From positions 258,636 to 322,635 of the forward strand of contig NZ_BSEN01000015.1 in NCBI RefSeq assembly GCF_027921845.1: a stretch of DNA of 64,000 bases. Reading direction: 5' to 3'. The position numbers and the translations under genes are program-made. The DNA comes from Leifsonia poae (lineage in GTDB: Bacteria > Actinomycetota > Actinomycetes > Actinomycetales > Microbacteriaceae). This document shows, one piece after another, positions 46,623-55,125 of the stretch (the stretch's first letter is position 1; each line of letters starts with the position of its first letter). The notes beneath the pieces are model-generated. The model worked only from the letters and a program-made list of their open reading frames with translations. It was not told where the DNA came from and searched no databases.

Positions 46623-47399
46623 GTGAAAATCGCACGCTTCAGCCATGATGGCGCCATCAGTTACGGAATCGTCGACGAGGATGCCCTCGTCGTTCTCGCA
46701 GGCGACCCGATGTTCGCCGGCTTCGACACCACGGGCGAGCGCGTTCCGCTCGGCAAGGTGGCCGCGCTCCTCGCCCCGGTCATCCCGCGTTCGAAGGTCG
46801 TGGCGGTCGGCAAGAACTACCGCGATCATGCCGCCGAGATGGGCGGGGAGGCGCCGGCGGAGCCCCTGCTGTTCCTCAAGCCGAACACAGCGGTGATCGG
46901 GCTCGGCGACGCGATCGTGCTGCCGCCGCAGTCGTCGCAGGTCGACTTCGAGGGCGAACTCGCCGTGGTGATCGGCACGATCGCGAAGAACGTGAAGGCG
47001 GAGGATGCCGCCGACTACATCTTCGGCTACACCGTCGCCAACGACGTGACCGCCCGCGACCTGCAGAAGACCGACGGCCAGTGGACCCGCGCCAAAGGGT
47101 TCGACACCTTCTGCCCGCTCGGGCCTGTGATCGAGACCGAGCTCGACCCGGAGGCGGCGATCCGCACGCGGGTCAACGGCGAGCTGAAGCAGGAGGCGAA
47201 GCTCAGCGACATGGTGCACGACATCCCGTCGATCGTCGCGTATGCGTCGAGCGTCTTCACCCTGCTGCCGGGCGACGTGATCCTCACGGGCACGCCGGCC
47301 GGCGTCGGCCCGATCGTCGCCGGCGACACGGTCGAGGTCGAGGTCGAGGGCGTCGGCTCGCTGGTGAACCCGGTGCGCGCGGCCGTACCGGCGCGGTAG
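46623..47399 (+). CDS. fumarylacetoacetate hydrolase family protein
   Basis: A 258-aa FAH-domain protein. It contains VAVGKNYRDHAAEMG, PLLFLKPNTAVIG, VDFEGELAVVIG (metal-binding Glu pair), VANDVTARDLQ and KGFDTFCPLGP, ending in a GTPAGVGPIVAGD loop. Family members include acylpyruvate hydrolases, oxaloacetate decarboxylases and isomerases; context does not single one out. It starts with a GTG at 46623 without a Shine-Dalgarno. gltX follows after 30 nt. Confidence 0.9.
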   Translation: MKIARFSHDGAISYGIVDEDALVVLAGDPMFAGFDTTGERVPLGKVAALLAPVIPRSKVVAVGKNYRDHAAEMGGEAPAEPLLFLKPNTAVIGLGDAIVLPPQSSQVDFEGELAVVIGTIAKNVKAEDAADYIFGYTVANDVTARDLQKTDGQWTRAKGFDTFCPLGPVIETELDPEAAIRTRVNGELKQEAKLSDMVHDIPSIVAYASSVFTLLPGDVILTGTPAGVGPIVAGDTVEVEVEGVGSLVNPVRAAVPAR

Positions 47400-47429
47400 C
47401 CGAAGCGCCGCCGATAGAATCGTACGGAC

Positions 47430-48947
47430 ATGTCTGACTCCACTGCGCACCCCTTCTCCACTGCCACCGGATCGGACGTCCGCGTCCGGTTCTGCCCGTC
47501 GCCGACCGGAACGCCGCACGTCGGTCTGATCCGCACGGCCCTCTTCAACTGGGCGTACGCCCGGCACACCGGCGGCAAGCTCATCTTCCGCATCGAGGAC
47601 ACCGACGCGGCTCGCGACAGCGAGGAGAGCTACGACCAGATCATCGACGCGCTGACCTGGCTGCGTCTCGACTGGGACGAGGGCGTCAACGCCGGCGGCC
47701 CGAACGGCCCCTACCGGCAGTCGCAGCGCTACGACATCTACCGCGAGGTCGTCGAGAAGCTCAAGGCGTCCGGGCACATCTACGAGAGCTTCGCCACCGG
47801 CGAGGAGATCGAGGCCCGCAACGTATCGCTCGGTCGCGACCCGAAGCTCGGCTACGACAACTTCGAGCGCGACCTCACCGACGAGCAGAAGGCCGCCTAC
47901 CGCGCCGAGGGCCGCGAGCCCGCGCTGCGCCTGCGCGTGCCCGACGCCGACCTCAGCTTCGACGACCTGGTGCGCGGCGAGATCACCTTCCCGGCCGGGT
48001 CGTTCAGCGACTTCGTCGTGGTGCGCCCGAACGGGCATCCGCTGTACCCGTTCGTGAACCCGGTCGACGACGCGCTGATGGGCGTCACCCATGTGCTGCG
48101 CGGCGAGGACCTGCTGTCGTCGACCCCGCGTCAGATCGCGCTGTACCACGCGCTCATCGACGCGGGCATCACGACCTTCGTGCCGCGCTTCGGTCACCTT
48201 CCGTACGTGATGGGCGAGGGCAACAAGAAGCTGTCCAAGCGCGACCCCGAGTCGAACCTGTTCCACCACCGCGAGCGCGGCTTCATCCCCGAGGGCCTGG
48301 TCAACTACCTGGCACTGCTCGGCTGGTCGCTCACGCACGACCGCGACGTGTTCAGCATCGACGAGATGGTCGCGGCGTTCGACGTGGTCGACGTGAACCC
48401 GAACCCGGCCCGCTTCGACCACAAGAAGGCCGAGTCGATCAACGGCGACCACATCCGGATGCTCGACGTCGCGGACTTCGCCGAGCGCACCATCCCGTAC
48501 CTGGTCGCTGCGGGCGTGCTGAGCGAGCCGCTCACGGACGCCCAGCGCGCGGTGCTCGCCGAGGCCGCGCCGCTGGTGCAGGAGCGCGTGCAGCTGCTCT
48601 CCGAGACGCCGGGGATGCTCGGCTTCCTGTTCACCGACTCGGCGTCCCTCGTGGTCGAGGACGACGCCCGCGCATCCCTTCCGGCCAACGCGGGGGAGAT
48701 CCTCGCGGCTTCGCTCGGCGCGCTGCAGGAGATCCCCGAGGCCGAGTGGACCCACGACGCCATCGAAGCTGCGCTGCGCACGATGCTGATCGAGACGATG
48801 GGGCTCAAGCCGCGGGTCGCCTTCGGTCCGCTGCGCGTCGCGATCTCGGGACGGCGCGTGTCGCCTCCGCTCTTCGAGTCCATGGAGATCCTCGGCAAGG
48901 CGGAGTCGGTGGCCCGACTCGACGCGCTCTCGGCCTCGCTCGGATAG
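47430..48947 (+). CDS. gltX: glutamyl-tRNA synthetase
   Basis: A 505-aa class I synthetase. The HIGH-equivalent is in [21 protein letters not shown], the [11 protein letters not shown] block is present, and the KMSKS-equivalent is [10 protein letters not shown]. The C-terminal helical anticodon-binding domain follows. In actinobacteria lacking GlnRS this enzyme also charges tRNA-Gln with Glu for correction by GatCAB, and a tRNA-Gln gene lies about 1 kb downstream. TAGAAT (47415-47420) lies 9 nt before the ATG, with no Shine-Dalgarno, suggesting a very short or absent leader. Confidence 0.97.
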   Translation: MSDSTAHPFSTATGSDVRVRFCPSPTGTPHVGLIRTALFNWAYARHTGGKLIFRIEDTDAARDSEESYDQIIDALTWLRLDWDEGVNAGGPNGPYRQSQRYDIYREVVEKLKASGHIYESFATGEEIEARNVSLGRDPKLGYDNFERDLTDEQKAAYRAEGREPALRLRVPDADLSFDDLVRGEITFPAGSFSDFVVVRPNGHPLYPFVNPVDDALMGVTHVLRGEDLLSSTPRQIALYHALIDAGITTFVPRFGHLPYVMGEGNKKLSKRDPESNLFHHRERGFIPEGLVNYLALLGWSLTHDRDVFSIDEMVAAFDVVDVNPNPARFDHKKAESINGDHIRMLDVADFAERTIPYLVAAGVLSEPLTDAQRAVLAEAAPLVQERVQLLSETPGMLGFLFTDSASLVVEDDARASLPANAGEILAASLGALQEIPEAEWTHDAIEAALRTMLIETMGLKPRVAFGPLRVAISGRRVSPPLFESMEILGKAESVARLDALSASLG

Positions 48948-48955
48948 GCACGGGC

Positions 48956-49900
48956 ATGAGCAGCGAGTCGTACGAGGTCGTCGTCATCGGCGGTGGTCCT
49001 GCTGGGCTCTCCGCCGCCCTCAACCTGGTACGGGCGCGCCGGCGGGTTCTCGTCGTCGACAGCAACCGGCCCCGGCATGCGGCAACGCTGCTCGCCAAGG
49101 GCTTCCTCACCCGCGACGGTGTTCCGCCGCTCGAGCTGCGCAGGCTCGGACGCGAAGACGTCGAGAGCTACGACAACGGCGAGGTCGTCTTCGCCGAGGT
49201 GCGCTCTGTCGAGCTGTCGGGCTCCGGATTCCGCGTGGTCGCGTCCGGCGTGCGGGGTGCGGCAGACATCGACGTGGTCGCTCAGGCCGTCGTGGTCGCG
49301 ACCGGCGTCACCGAGACCATGCCGGCGCTTCCGAGCATCCGGGCCTACTACGGCACCCAGCTGCACAGCTGCATCGAGTGCGACGCGTTCGAGAAGGCGG
49401 ATGCTCCGCTCGCGTTGATCGGGGAGACCGACGATCTCGCCGAGCGTGCCCTGCTGCTCACGCAATGGTCCGACGATCTGATCGTCTTCACAAACGGAGT
49501 CGGCGTGATCGCCGACGACGACGAACGCACGCTCGCACGTCTCGGTGTGCGGGTGGAGCGGCGCCCGATCGACGACCTGACGGGGGAGCGCGGCGTGCTG
49601 ACCGGCGTGCGGCTCACCGACGGCACCGTCATCGAACGCGAAGGCGGCTTCGTACGACCGGTGTGGACGCCCGCACTGCGTTTCGTGGAGGGCCTCGACC
49701 TCGACAGCGACGACGACGGCTATCTGCTGACGGACGCGCAGGGCCGCACGTCGGTGCCCGGCGTGTACGCCGTGGGAGAGACGACGCCGCCCGGTCCGCA
49801 GCAGCTGATCGTGGCCGCGGGAGCCGGCGCCGTCGTGGCGGCGGCCGTCAACCGCGACCTGATCGGCCTGAGCGTCGGGCTCGACGCGCCCGTTTTGTAG
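48956..49900 (+). CDS. thioredoxin-reductase-like NAD(P)/FAD-dependent oxidoreductase
   Basis: A 314-aa flavoprotein. FAD site VVVIGGGPAGLSAALNLVRA, FAD-loop VVATGVTE, the redox pair CIEC in HSCIECDAFE, an altered NAD(P) region (LALIGETDDLAERALLL rather than GxGxxA), and a C-terminal VPGVYAVGETTPPGPQQ...AAGAGAVVA. The CxxC makes a disulfide-reductase role possible. The unusual pyridine-nucleotide motif suggests another electron donor, as in ferredoxin-dependent or orphan TrxR-like enzymes. It starts 8 nt after gltX. Confidence 0.85.
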   Translation: MSSESYEVVVIGGGPAGLSAALNLVRARRRVLVVDSNRPRHAATLLAKGFLTRDGVPPLELRRLGREDVESYDNGEVVFAEVRSVELSGSGFRVVASGVRGAADIDVVAQAVVVATGVTETMPALPSIRAYYGTQLHSCIECDAFEKADAPLALIGETDDLAERALLLTQWSDDLIVFTNGVGVIADDDERTLARLGVRVERRPIDDLTGERGVLTGVRLTDGTVIEREGGFVRPVWTPALRFVEGLDLDSDDDGYLLTDAQGRTSVPGVYAVGETTPPGPQQLIVAAGAGAVVAAAVNRDLIGLSVGLDAPVL

Positions 49901-49957
49901 TTGAGGGTCTGCGTAGGCTAAAGTTGACTCTCGGTGCCGCTCTCCGGATCGGCGCAG

Positions 49958-50029
49958 TGGGGTATGGTGTAATTGGCAACACGGCTGATTCTGGTTCAGT
50001 TGTTCTTGGTTCGAGTCCAGGTACCCCAG
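49958..50029 (+). tRNA. tRNA-Gln (anticodon CUG)
   Basis: A 72-nt cloverleaf. The acceptor TGGGGTA pairs with TACCCCA, followed by discriminator G. The D-arm is GTG...CAC with the TAATTGGCAA loop. The anticodon stem GCTGA/TCAGT encloses TTCTGGT (anticodon CTG). The T-arm is CTTGG-TTCGAGT-CCAGG. The 3' CCA is not encoded. It lies 57 nt after the oxidoreductase gene and just before a strong terminator. Confidence 0.95.
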
Positions 50030-50047
50030 CAGTAGCATCCAGTAGCG

Positions 50048-50073
50048 AAAAGCCCGGTCATCCGGGCTTTTTT
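50048..50073 (+). terminator. rho-independent terminator after tRNA-Gln
   Basis: AAAAGCCCGG (50048-50057), loop TCAT, CCGGGCTTTT (50062-50071) and further Ts to 50073. It lies 18 nt after the tRNA. Confidence 0.92.
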
Positions 50074-50187
50074 GTTGCCCGGATACGCATCAACGCCGAC
50101 CCGTGGGTCCGTGCCGCGATGTAAGAGACGATCGACGGTGCGGCCCAGTCGGGGAGACGCGATAATCTGCCGGTGCCGTCATGTCTC

Positions 50188-50718
50188 TCAGTGCTGAGTG
50201 ACATGCGGATTCGGAAGGCGGTCTTCATGGTGGAAGACGACGCCGTTCTGGTCGCCGACAGTGGTGATGGTTGCCGGGTCCAAGTTCACGGTGTCGCCGA
50301 CGTACACGAGCATGGGTGAATCTCGCCGAACCGCGTTGATCGAGGTCAGGTACGCCGTTCCGACGTCGAAGCGCTTGGCGATGAACTCCCAGATGTCTCC
50401 TGGCGCCACGACGTAGGCGGCCGGCTCACCCTTGCTGTTGAGCTTCACCGCGCCGGTCGCGTACGTGATGGGTCCGCAGTCGACGGGCTGCTGAGCCGCG
50501 CTGTAGTCGTCCTTCGCCCAGAAACCCCACCCGTGACAGGTGGTGGCGGTCGGCGCAGACGAGGGAGTGCTTGTCGGCGACGAGGATGCCGCGGGGATCG
50601 GCGTCGGGGCATGCTTTGCCGGCTGGGCTAACAGTGGGATGTGAGCAGTCGCGGTGCAGCCTGTCGCCGTCAACAGAAGCGCACCGGCCAGCGCCGTTGC
50701 AACAAGCCGCCGTGACAT
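50188..50718 (-). CDS. lipoprotein with LysM-like domain
   Basis: A 176-aa protein. Lipoprotein signal: MSRR, hydrophobic stretch, LLTATGC lipobox with Cys at residue 21. A Ser/Pro/Thr-rich linker follows (~30-60), then a Cys-containing region (CHGWGFWAKDDYS...DCGPITYATG). The C-terminal AYVVAPGDIWEFIAKRFDV...LVYVGDTVNLDP follows the LysM beta-alpha-alpha-beta pattern. It is probably surface-anchored and peptidoglycan-binding. The ATG at 50718 is preceded by a run of eight Gs two bases upstream, which serves as the Shine-Dalgarno; a TTG- or GTG-type extension to 50730 is less likely. Confidence 0.8.
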   Translation of the reverse strand: MSRRLVATALAGALLLTATGCTATAHIPLLAQPAKHAPTPIPAASSSPTSTPSSAPTATTCHGWGFWAKDDYSAAQQPVDCGPITYATGAVKLNSKGEPAAYVVAPGDIWEFIAKRFDVGTAYLTSINAVRRDSPMLVYVGDTVNLDPATITTVGDQNGVVFHHEDRLPNPHVTQH

Positions 50719-50720
50719 GA

Positions 50721-50728
50721 CCCCCCCC
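50721..50728. repeat. G8 homopolymer at the lipoprotein ribosome-binding site
   Basis: Eight consecutive Gs (C8 on the + strand) end 2 nt before the lipoprotein ATG and form its only Shine-Dalgarno-like sequence. Length changes by slippage would alter ribosome-binding-site spacing. Confidence 0.8.
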
Positions 50729-50757
50729 AATCGTTGACGACGCCAGTGTAGGGCGGG

Positions 50758-51210
50758 CTACGCCAGCGCGCCCGCGAATCGCATCAGCATCGAGTCGCGC
50801 CGCTCGAAGCCCACCGACTCGTAGAGCCGGATGGCGGACTCGCGACTCGGTCGCGAAGTGAGGTCGAGCGTACGCAGCCCTCTCTCACGGGCGAGTTCGA
50901 TCACTGCCTCGAGTAGAAGTCGAGCGATGCCGTGGCCGCGGAGTTCCTGGTCCACGACGACGTCGTCGAGATGACCGCGAACCCCGGTCGGCAGAGGGAA
51001 CGACGCGAGCGTCGCCATGCCGACAACTCGGTCACCCTCGCGGGCGATGATGAGATCAGTGCCGTCGTGGTCGATCATCGACTCGATGCGAGCCCGGTCG
51101 AAGGTCGCCGTCGATGAGAGCTGCGGAAGTAGCCGCTCGATGGCTGCGAGGTCCTCGCCTGAGAGGGAGTCGGCGACATAGACGGTGATCGGGCCGGACA
51201 TGGTTGTCAT
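50758..51210 (-). CDS. GNAT-family N-acetyltransferase
   Basis: A 150-aa protein with the GNAT fold. Motif A is HLDDVVVDQELRGHGIARLLLEAVIELAR (acetyl-CoA pyrophosphate loop RGHGIA), followed by LDLTSRPSRESAIRLYESVGF (motif B). The substrate is unknown. The start is the ATG at 51210 (MTTMSGP); the ATG at 51201 is an alternative. It lies 40 nt before the lipoprotein gene on the same strand. Confidence 0.88.
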   Translation of the reverse strand: MTTMSGPITVYVADSLSGEDLAAIERLLPQLSSTATFDRARIESMIDHDGTDLIIAREGDRVVGMATLASFPLPTGVRGHLDDVVVDQELRGHGIARLLLEAVIELARERGLRTLDLTSRPSRESAIRLYESVGFERRDSMLMRFAGALA

Positions 51211-51315
51211 CGTATCCAGCCTGATGCGCAGGGCGTACTGCCGGCGCGTTTCAGCCAGGCTGACGCCCAGCCCGAGAATGGATGAGGTCGGGGGACCCTC
51301 GAACACGGAACGTAA

Positions 51316-51663
51316 CCGCGCCCATGGGGCCGCTATGTCTTCATCGCTGCCGCCGTCCTCCTGGTCGTACCCGCGGCATCTGCTTACGGGGAGTGGCAGC
51401 ATGTGCTCCGTTACGGCTGGCCGGGGCCGTACCCGGACAGCATCTCCGAGCTGAACGCTGGCGAGACCATCTGGAAGGTGCGGTTCTGGGCAGTCGTGTC
51501 CTTCATCGTCCTGGGCGGCGCTGCGATCGGCGCCGGGTTCGCTGCTCGAGCGGCGAAGCAGCGGGTATGGCTCGTGCTTCTCGTCGGACTGGCCATCACG
51601 ACGGCCGTGGTGCTTGTCGTCGCCGTTCTGCTGACACCGCCCCTGGCCTCGTCCGCAGGGTGA
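51316..51663 (+). pseudogene. small multi-pass membrane protein without a usable start
   Basis: The frame open from 51316 encodes a helix (RYVFIAAAVLLVVPAASAYG), a loop (YGWPGPYPDSISELNAGETI), and two more helices (FWAVVSFIVLGGAAIGAGFAA, LVLLVGLAITTAVVLVVAVLL). The first possible start, GTG at 51403, would delete the first helix. A one-base insertion near 51324 would explain this: the other frame has an ATG at 51282 (MRSGDPRTRNVTAP), joining to WGRYVF. It is probably a frameshifted or 5'-damaged gene. The family is not recognised. The remaining DNA to 51769 holds no other gene I can support. Confidence 0.45.
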
Positions 51664-51769
51664 GGCTTCATCCAGAATGATCCAGGAGCGCCGATGCAGG
51701 TTCGAGAGCGTCGGCTCCGCAGCTGGCTGCTGCACCTGCGCTGACGAGCCCTCGATAGGGTGTTGAGCT

Positions 51770-51925
51770 ATGGACTGGCTCGTGATGGCAGCAATTGTTC
51801 TGGTGGTACTGGCCGGCATCAGCATGTTGGCGTATCTGAGACGCATCGCGGCGGCAGTCGAGCGAATGGCCGATGCGCTCGAAGCACGCTCCGGCAGCAG
51901 CGTTCGCGAGAACGGGAACCCGTAG
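51770..51925 (+). CDS. 51-aa single-pass membrane protein
   Basis: MDWLVMAAIVLVVLAGISML forms one membrane helix, followed by a basic, amphipathic tail (RRIAAAVERMADALEARSGS). Its size and N-out/C-in type layout resemble many small actinobacterial membrane peptides; no function is known. A TAGGGT hexamer ends 8 nt before the ATG. It is too short for confident assignment by length alone, but codon GC3 and the clear helix support it. Confidence 0.5.
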   Translation: MDWLVMAAIVLVVLAGISMLAYLRRIAAAVERMADALEARSGSSVRENGNP

Positions 51926-51949
51926 ATCGGCGGGCAGACGCCGAGCCGG

Positions 51950-52315
51950 TCAGCCCTCCTGGATGTACACGAGCCCGTTTCCGAACGGGTCGTCGAAGAA
52001 GAACATCGGCGTGCCCCCGCCCAGCGAGATCGGCGCGTCGTTGTGCAGGGTGCTTCCTGCTTCCTTCACGCGGTCGAACGCGGCCTGCGCATCATCCGTT
52101 CCCAGGCGCAGCGCGACCGGGATCTCGCTGTCGGCCGGAAGGAGGACGATTCCGACCGACGATCCCGGCGGCACGACCTCGACCATGCGGGCGCCCGGCC
52201 ACGGCTCGCCGTCGTAGCGCACCTCGCAGCCCAGCACGTCGCGGTAGAACTCCAGAGCCCGGTCCTGATCGGGCACCGGAACGGTCACACTCAACACCCT
52301 CGTTGTCGTCGTCAC
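51950..52315 (-). CDS. VOC-superfamily (glyoxalase/bleomycin-resistance-like) protein
   Basis: A 121-aa single VOC domain pair: VLSVTVPVPDQDRALEFYRDVLGCEVRYDG, then IPVALRLGTDDAQAAFDRVKEAGSTL and FFFDDPFGNGLVYIQEG, in parts. Members bind metal and act as lyases, dioxygenases or drug-binding proteins. The start is uncertain: GTG at 52315 is chosen; GTG at 52321 and TTG at 52333 are also in frame. Confidence 0.82.
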   Translation of the reverse strand: MTTTTRVLSVTVPVPDQDRALEFYRDVLGCEVRYDGEPWPGARMVEVVPPGSSVGIVLLPADSEIPVALRLGTDDAQAAFDRVKEAGSTLHNDAPISLGGGTPMFFFDDPFGNGLVYIQEG

Positions 52316-52497
52316 GTCCACACGATGCCACAACGGCCGCGCGATGACACCGATTGTTCACCGGATGCACGTTGAGAATCCACCGGCCGGACGACAGTAT
52401 GGATCTTCCGGGGGCATGCATTGTCAGAGCCCTCGATGAGTCGCCGTGCTGGTTTGGGACCGGACGGCGACGAGTGACCGGCTACGGGGGTGGCTGG

Positions 52498-54591
52498 TCA
52501 CTCCTCTGCCCGGAGACTGTTCTCCGGCCCGAGTGCGCTGTCGAGCGCGGCTTCGAAGCTGGGCAGGGCCGCCGCGTTTCCCCAGCCCGAGACATGATCG
52601 GTGTCGACGAACAGCGCGTGTCCGTCGGCGTCGTGCTGGCTGCAGGTGCTGTTCGACGGCGGGCAGAGCGCGTCGAAGACGTTCCACACGGTCACGGCGG
52701 GGTTGGCGGCCACAACGGCGTCGATGCTGTCCCTGGCGAGGCCGGCGCGCCGCACTTCAGCCGAGCGCTCCATCGTGCTCGGGAACGCGCATCCTGAGTT
52801 CGCCGCGAACCACCAGTCCTCGCACAGATACGGGGCCCGGCCGAACAGCGGCTCCGGACTGTTCACTACGACCTTCACACCTCGAGCGGTCAACGCCCGG
52901 GCGATGGGCTGGAACTGGGCGATGGCCGCGCCACGCGATGCCACGTTCACGGGGCTGTCGGCAACATATTCGGGCTCCAGCTCGCCGGCGTCGGCGATGC
53001 GCGGGACGCGGAGTCCGATGAACACGGCCACGTCACCGGATCGGGCCGAGTCGATCGCCTCCCACGCCGTCGCGCAGCTGCCGTCCGTCGGGACGGGTGC
53101 GAGGAGCGTGAAGCCGCATCCCGAATGGCTTGCGATGGTGAGGGAGAGGCCGCGATTCTTCGCCGCCGCCGTCACCATCGCCGTGTAGGCGCCCGCGTGC
53201 GAATCCCCGATGTTGAGCAGTCGCGGCGCGCCGGCGATGTCGTTCGCCGTCTGCTCGGGCTGGTTCGGCATCCGGTCGTTCGCCCAGCCGGATTGCGTCG
53301 TCACCGAGAGCGAGATCGGCGATGCTCGCGAGAATCTGTCGTGCTGCCATCCGATGACCACGACGATGGAGAGGGTCAGGGCGATGGCGGTCCCCCCGAG
53401 GAGCCAGTGGGAGCGCCTCAACGGGGCGTGCGCCACGCGACTGCGGAGGATGGGGCGTTCGACGCCGTAGTACGACAGCGCTGCGAGACCGACCGCCGCC
53501 ACGATCGCGACCAGGATGCCGATCGGGCCACGCGATCCGAACACCCACAGCCCGATGACGATCACCGGCCAGTGCCAGAGGTAGAGCGAATACGAGACGC
53601 GTCCGAGCCAGGTGACCGGCGTCGCGCGCAGCCAGCGCCCGGGGGCGCCCCATCCCGCACGCTCGACGGGTGCGAACCAGATCACGAGCACGGTCGCCGC
53701 TACGGGGAGCAGGGCCGCCGGGAACGGACTGTCCGCGCCGCCCACTCCCACCATCGACGCCACGATGGCCGCCAGCGCGACCCAGCTGACGACGAGGCGG
53801 AGCGCGTTGCCGCGCATGCGGGTGTCCACCCAGCGCGCGGCCTGGAACGCGAGCGCGCCGGCCGCGAGCTCCCAGAACCGCGTGGGCAGCAGGTAGAACG
53901 ACGCACTCGGATTCGTCCGCCAGAACCACACGGCGAGACCGAGCGACAGGAGGGCGAGCACGATGACGGGCAGGCGGGCGCGTCGGCGTGCGACGACCGT
54001 GCCGGCGCTGAGCAGCAGCCACAGCAGCAGCGGGAAGATCAGGTAGAACTGCTCCTCCACACCGAGCGACCAGGTGTGCAGGAACGGATTGAACGCCGTG
54101 GTCGCTCCGAAGTAGTCGCCCTGCTCGCTTCCGAGCAGCACCAGGTTCGCCACCCCGACCGAAGCGCCGATGGATGTCCAGAGAATCGGTGCGGACGCAT
54201 AGCCTCGCGGCTCGAACAACGCGAACAGGACGCCGACGATCCCGATCATGACGAGAAGCGCCGGCGCGATCCGCCACACCCGCCTGCCGTAGAACTCGAA
54301 GAGCCAGCTCCTCAGGCGGCCCTGGCTCTTCGCGTGCGCCGTCGTCAGCGATCGGCTGATGACGTAGCCGCTGATCACGAAGAACACGTCAACACCGAGG
54401 AAGCCGTTCTGGATGCCGGGGATGCCGTAGTGGTACAGGACCACGGCCGCGACCGCGATGGCACGCAGGCCGTCGATGTGGGCGAGGCGCTGCGGCGTCG
54501 GCGCACCCGGTGGTGGCGTGTGCGCAGGCTCCGTGGGAATGGGAAGCGCTGTCGCCGTCGGCGCGGCCGACGCCGCGTCCCCCCGATTCAC
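52498..54591 (-). CDS. OafA/YrhL-family acyltransferase 3 with C-terminal SGNH domain
   Basis: A 697-aa protein. Residues ~35-380 form the acyltransferase-3 membrane domain (HIDGLRAIAVAAVVLYHYGI with the catalytic-type His, FLGVDVFFVISGYVISRSL, SLGVEEQFYLIFPLLLW). After a linker, residues ~450-690 form an extracytoplasmic SGNH domain (LLNIGDSHAGAYTAM, VFIGLRVP, DTDHVSGWG). Such two-domain proteins O-acetylate surface glycans or peptidoglycan. The start is a GTG at 54591 with GAGGAA 7 nt upstream. No glycan biosynthesis genes are adjacent, so the acceptor is unknown. Confidence 0.92.
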   Translation of the reverse strand: MNRGDAASAAPTATALPIPTEPAHTPPPGAPTPQRLAHIDGLRAIAVAAVVLYHYGIPGIQNGFLGVDVFFVISGYVISRSLTTAHAKSQGRLRSWLFEFYGRRVWRIAPALLVMIGIVGVLFALFEPRGYASAPILWTSIGASVGVANLVLLGSEQGDYFGATTAFNPFLHTWSLGVEEQFYLIFPLLLWLLLSAGTVVARRRARLPVIVLALLSLGLAVWFWRTNPSASFYLLPTRFWELAAGALAFQAARWVDTRMRGNALRLVVSWVALAAIVASMVGVGGADSPFPAALLPVAATVLVIWFAPVERAGWGAPGRWLRATPVTWLGRVSYSLYLWHWPVIVIGLWVFGSRGPIGILVAIVAAVGLAALSYYGVERPILRSRVAHAPLRRSHWLLGGTAIALTLSIVVVIGWQHDRFSRASPISLSVTTQSGWANDRMPNQPEQTANDIAGAPRLLNIGDSHAGAYTAMVTAAAKNRGLSLTIASHSGCGFTLLAPVPTDGSCATAWEAIDSARSGDVAVFIGLRVPRIADAGELEPEYVADSPVNVASRGAAIAQFQPIARALTARGVKVVVNSPEPLFGRAPYLCEDWWFAANSGCAFPSTMERSAEVRRAGLARDSIDAVVAANPAVTVWNVFDALCPPSNSTCSQHDADGHALFVDTDHVSGWGNAAALPSFEAALDSALGPENSLRAEE

Positions 54592-54707
54592 TGAGCGTTC
54601 CTCACGTTCAGACGATAGCGGTAGCCCGTCCCGATCGGTCTACCCCCCAATACAGGGGCCCAAGGCGCGCGCGACGCTTAAGCCCGCAGGCGGAGCCGAG
54701 CCCCGGA

Positions 54708-54974
54708 TCAGCCGAGCGCGGTGACCTTCAGCGGCACCGTGCGGCGGGCGCCCGCCGCGTTGACGACCCGCACGAACATGCCGATGGGGGAGTGGTCGCC
54801 CGTGAACAGGTCGTCGACGGTCAGTTCGACGTCACCCCAGCCCCGGTTCGAGATGTAGCCGAGTACGGCGCTGATGTCCGGGATGCCGTGAGCCTGAGCC
54901 GAGCCGTGACGGAACAGATCGATGCGGGTGCCCGCCTCCAAGGTCAGCTGGAGTTCGGGTGCGGTGGTGGTCAC
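54708..54974 (-). CDS. hypothetical 88-aa protein
   Basis: It starts VTTTAPELQLTLEAGTRIDLF and continues with mostly beta-type sequence (ISNRGWGDVELTVDDLFTG, GMFVRVVNAAGARRTVPLKV). It has no signal or membrane segment. I do not recognise the family. A GTG start at 54974 is supported by AAGAGGAGAG at 7-nt spacing; a longer frame to 55139 lacks a ribosome-binding site and runs into the divergent permease promoter. Confidence 0.7.
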   Translation of the reverse strand: MTTTAPELQLTLEAGTRIDLFRHGSAQAHGIPDISAVLGYISNRGWGDVELTVDDLFTGDHSPIGMFVRVVNAAGARRTVPLKVTALG

Positions 54975-55125
54975 GGGCGGCTCTCCTCTTCTCGCACTCA
55001 GGCTATGGTCGCGGCAAGGCGCCGGCGTAGCCCCCGTAGTGGTGGATCGGTCGCCGCCGCGTGGGTCCGGGTGGCGCCCGAACGGGGGATAGGGTGTGAC
55101 GGTCGGCGTTGCGAAAGGGGAGACG

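Noticed and set aside
44721-48755. A 1344-codon open frame on the minus strand
   Set aside because: It lies antisense to lysR, the panE-like gene, the FAH gene and gltX. Its product is Arg/His/Gly-rich with no domain. Such frames arise from the GC-rich third positions of the real genes.
49958-50073. A tRNA-Gln attachment site of an integrated element
   Set aside because: No second copy of the tRNA 3' end and no integrase gene are present within the window; the idea is kept only as a weak inference.
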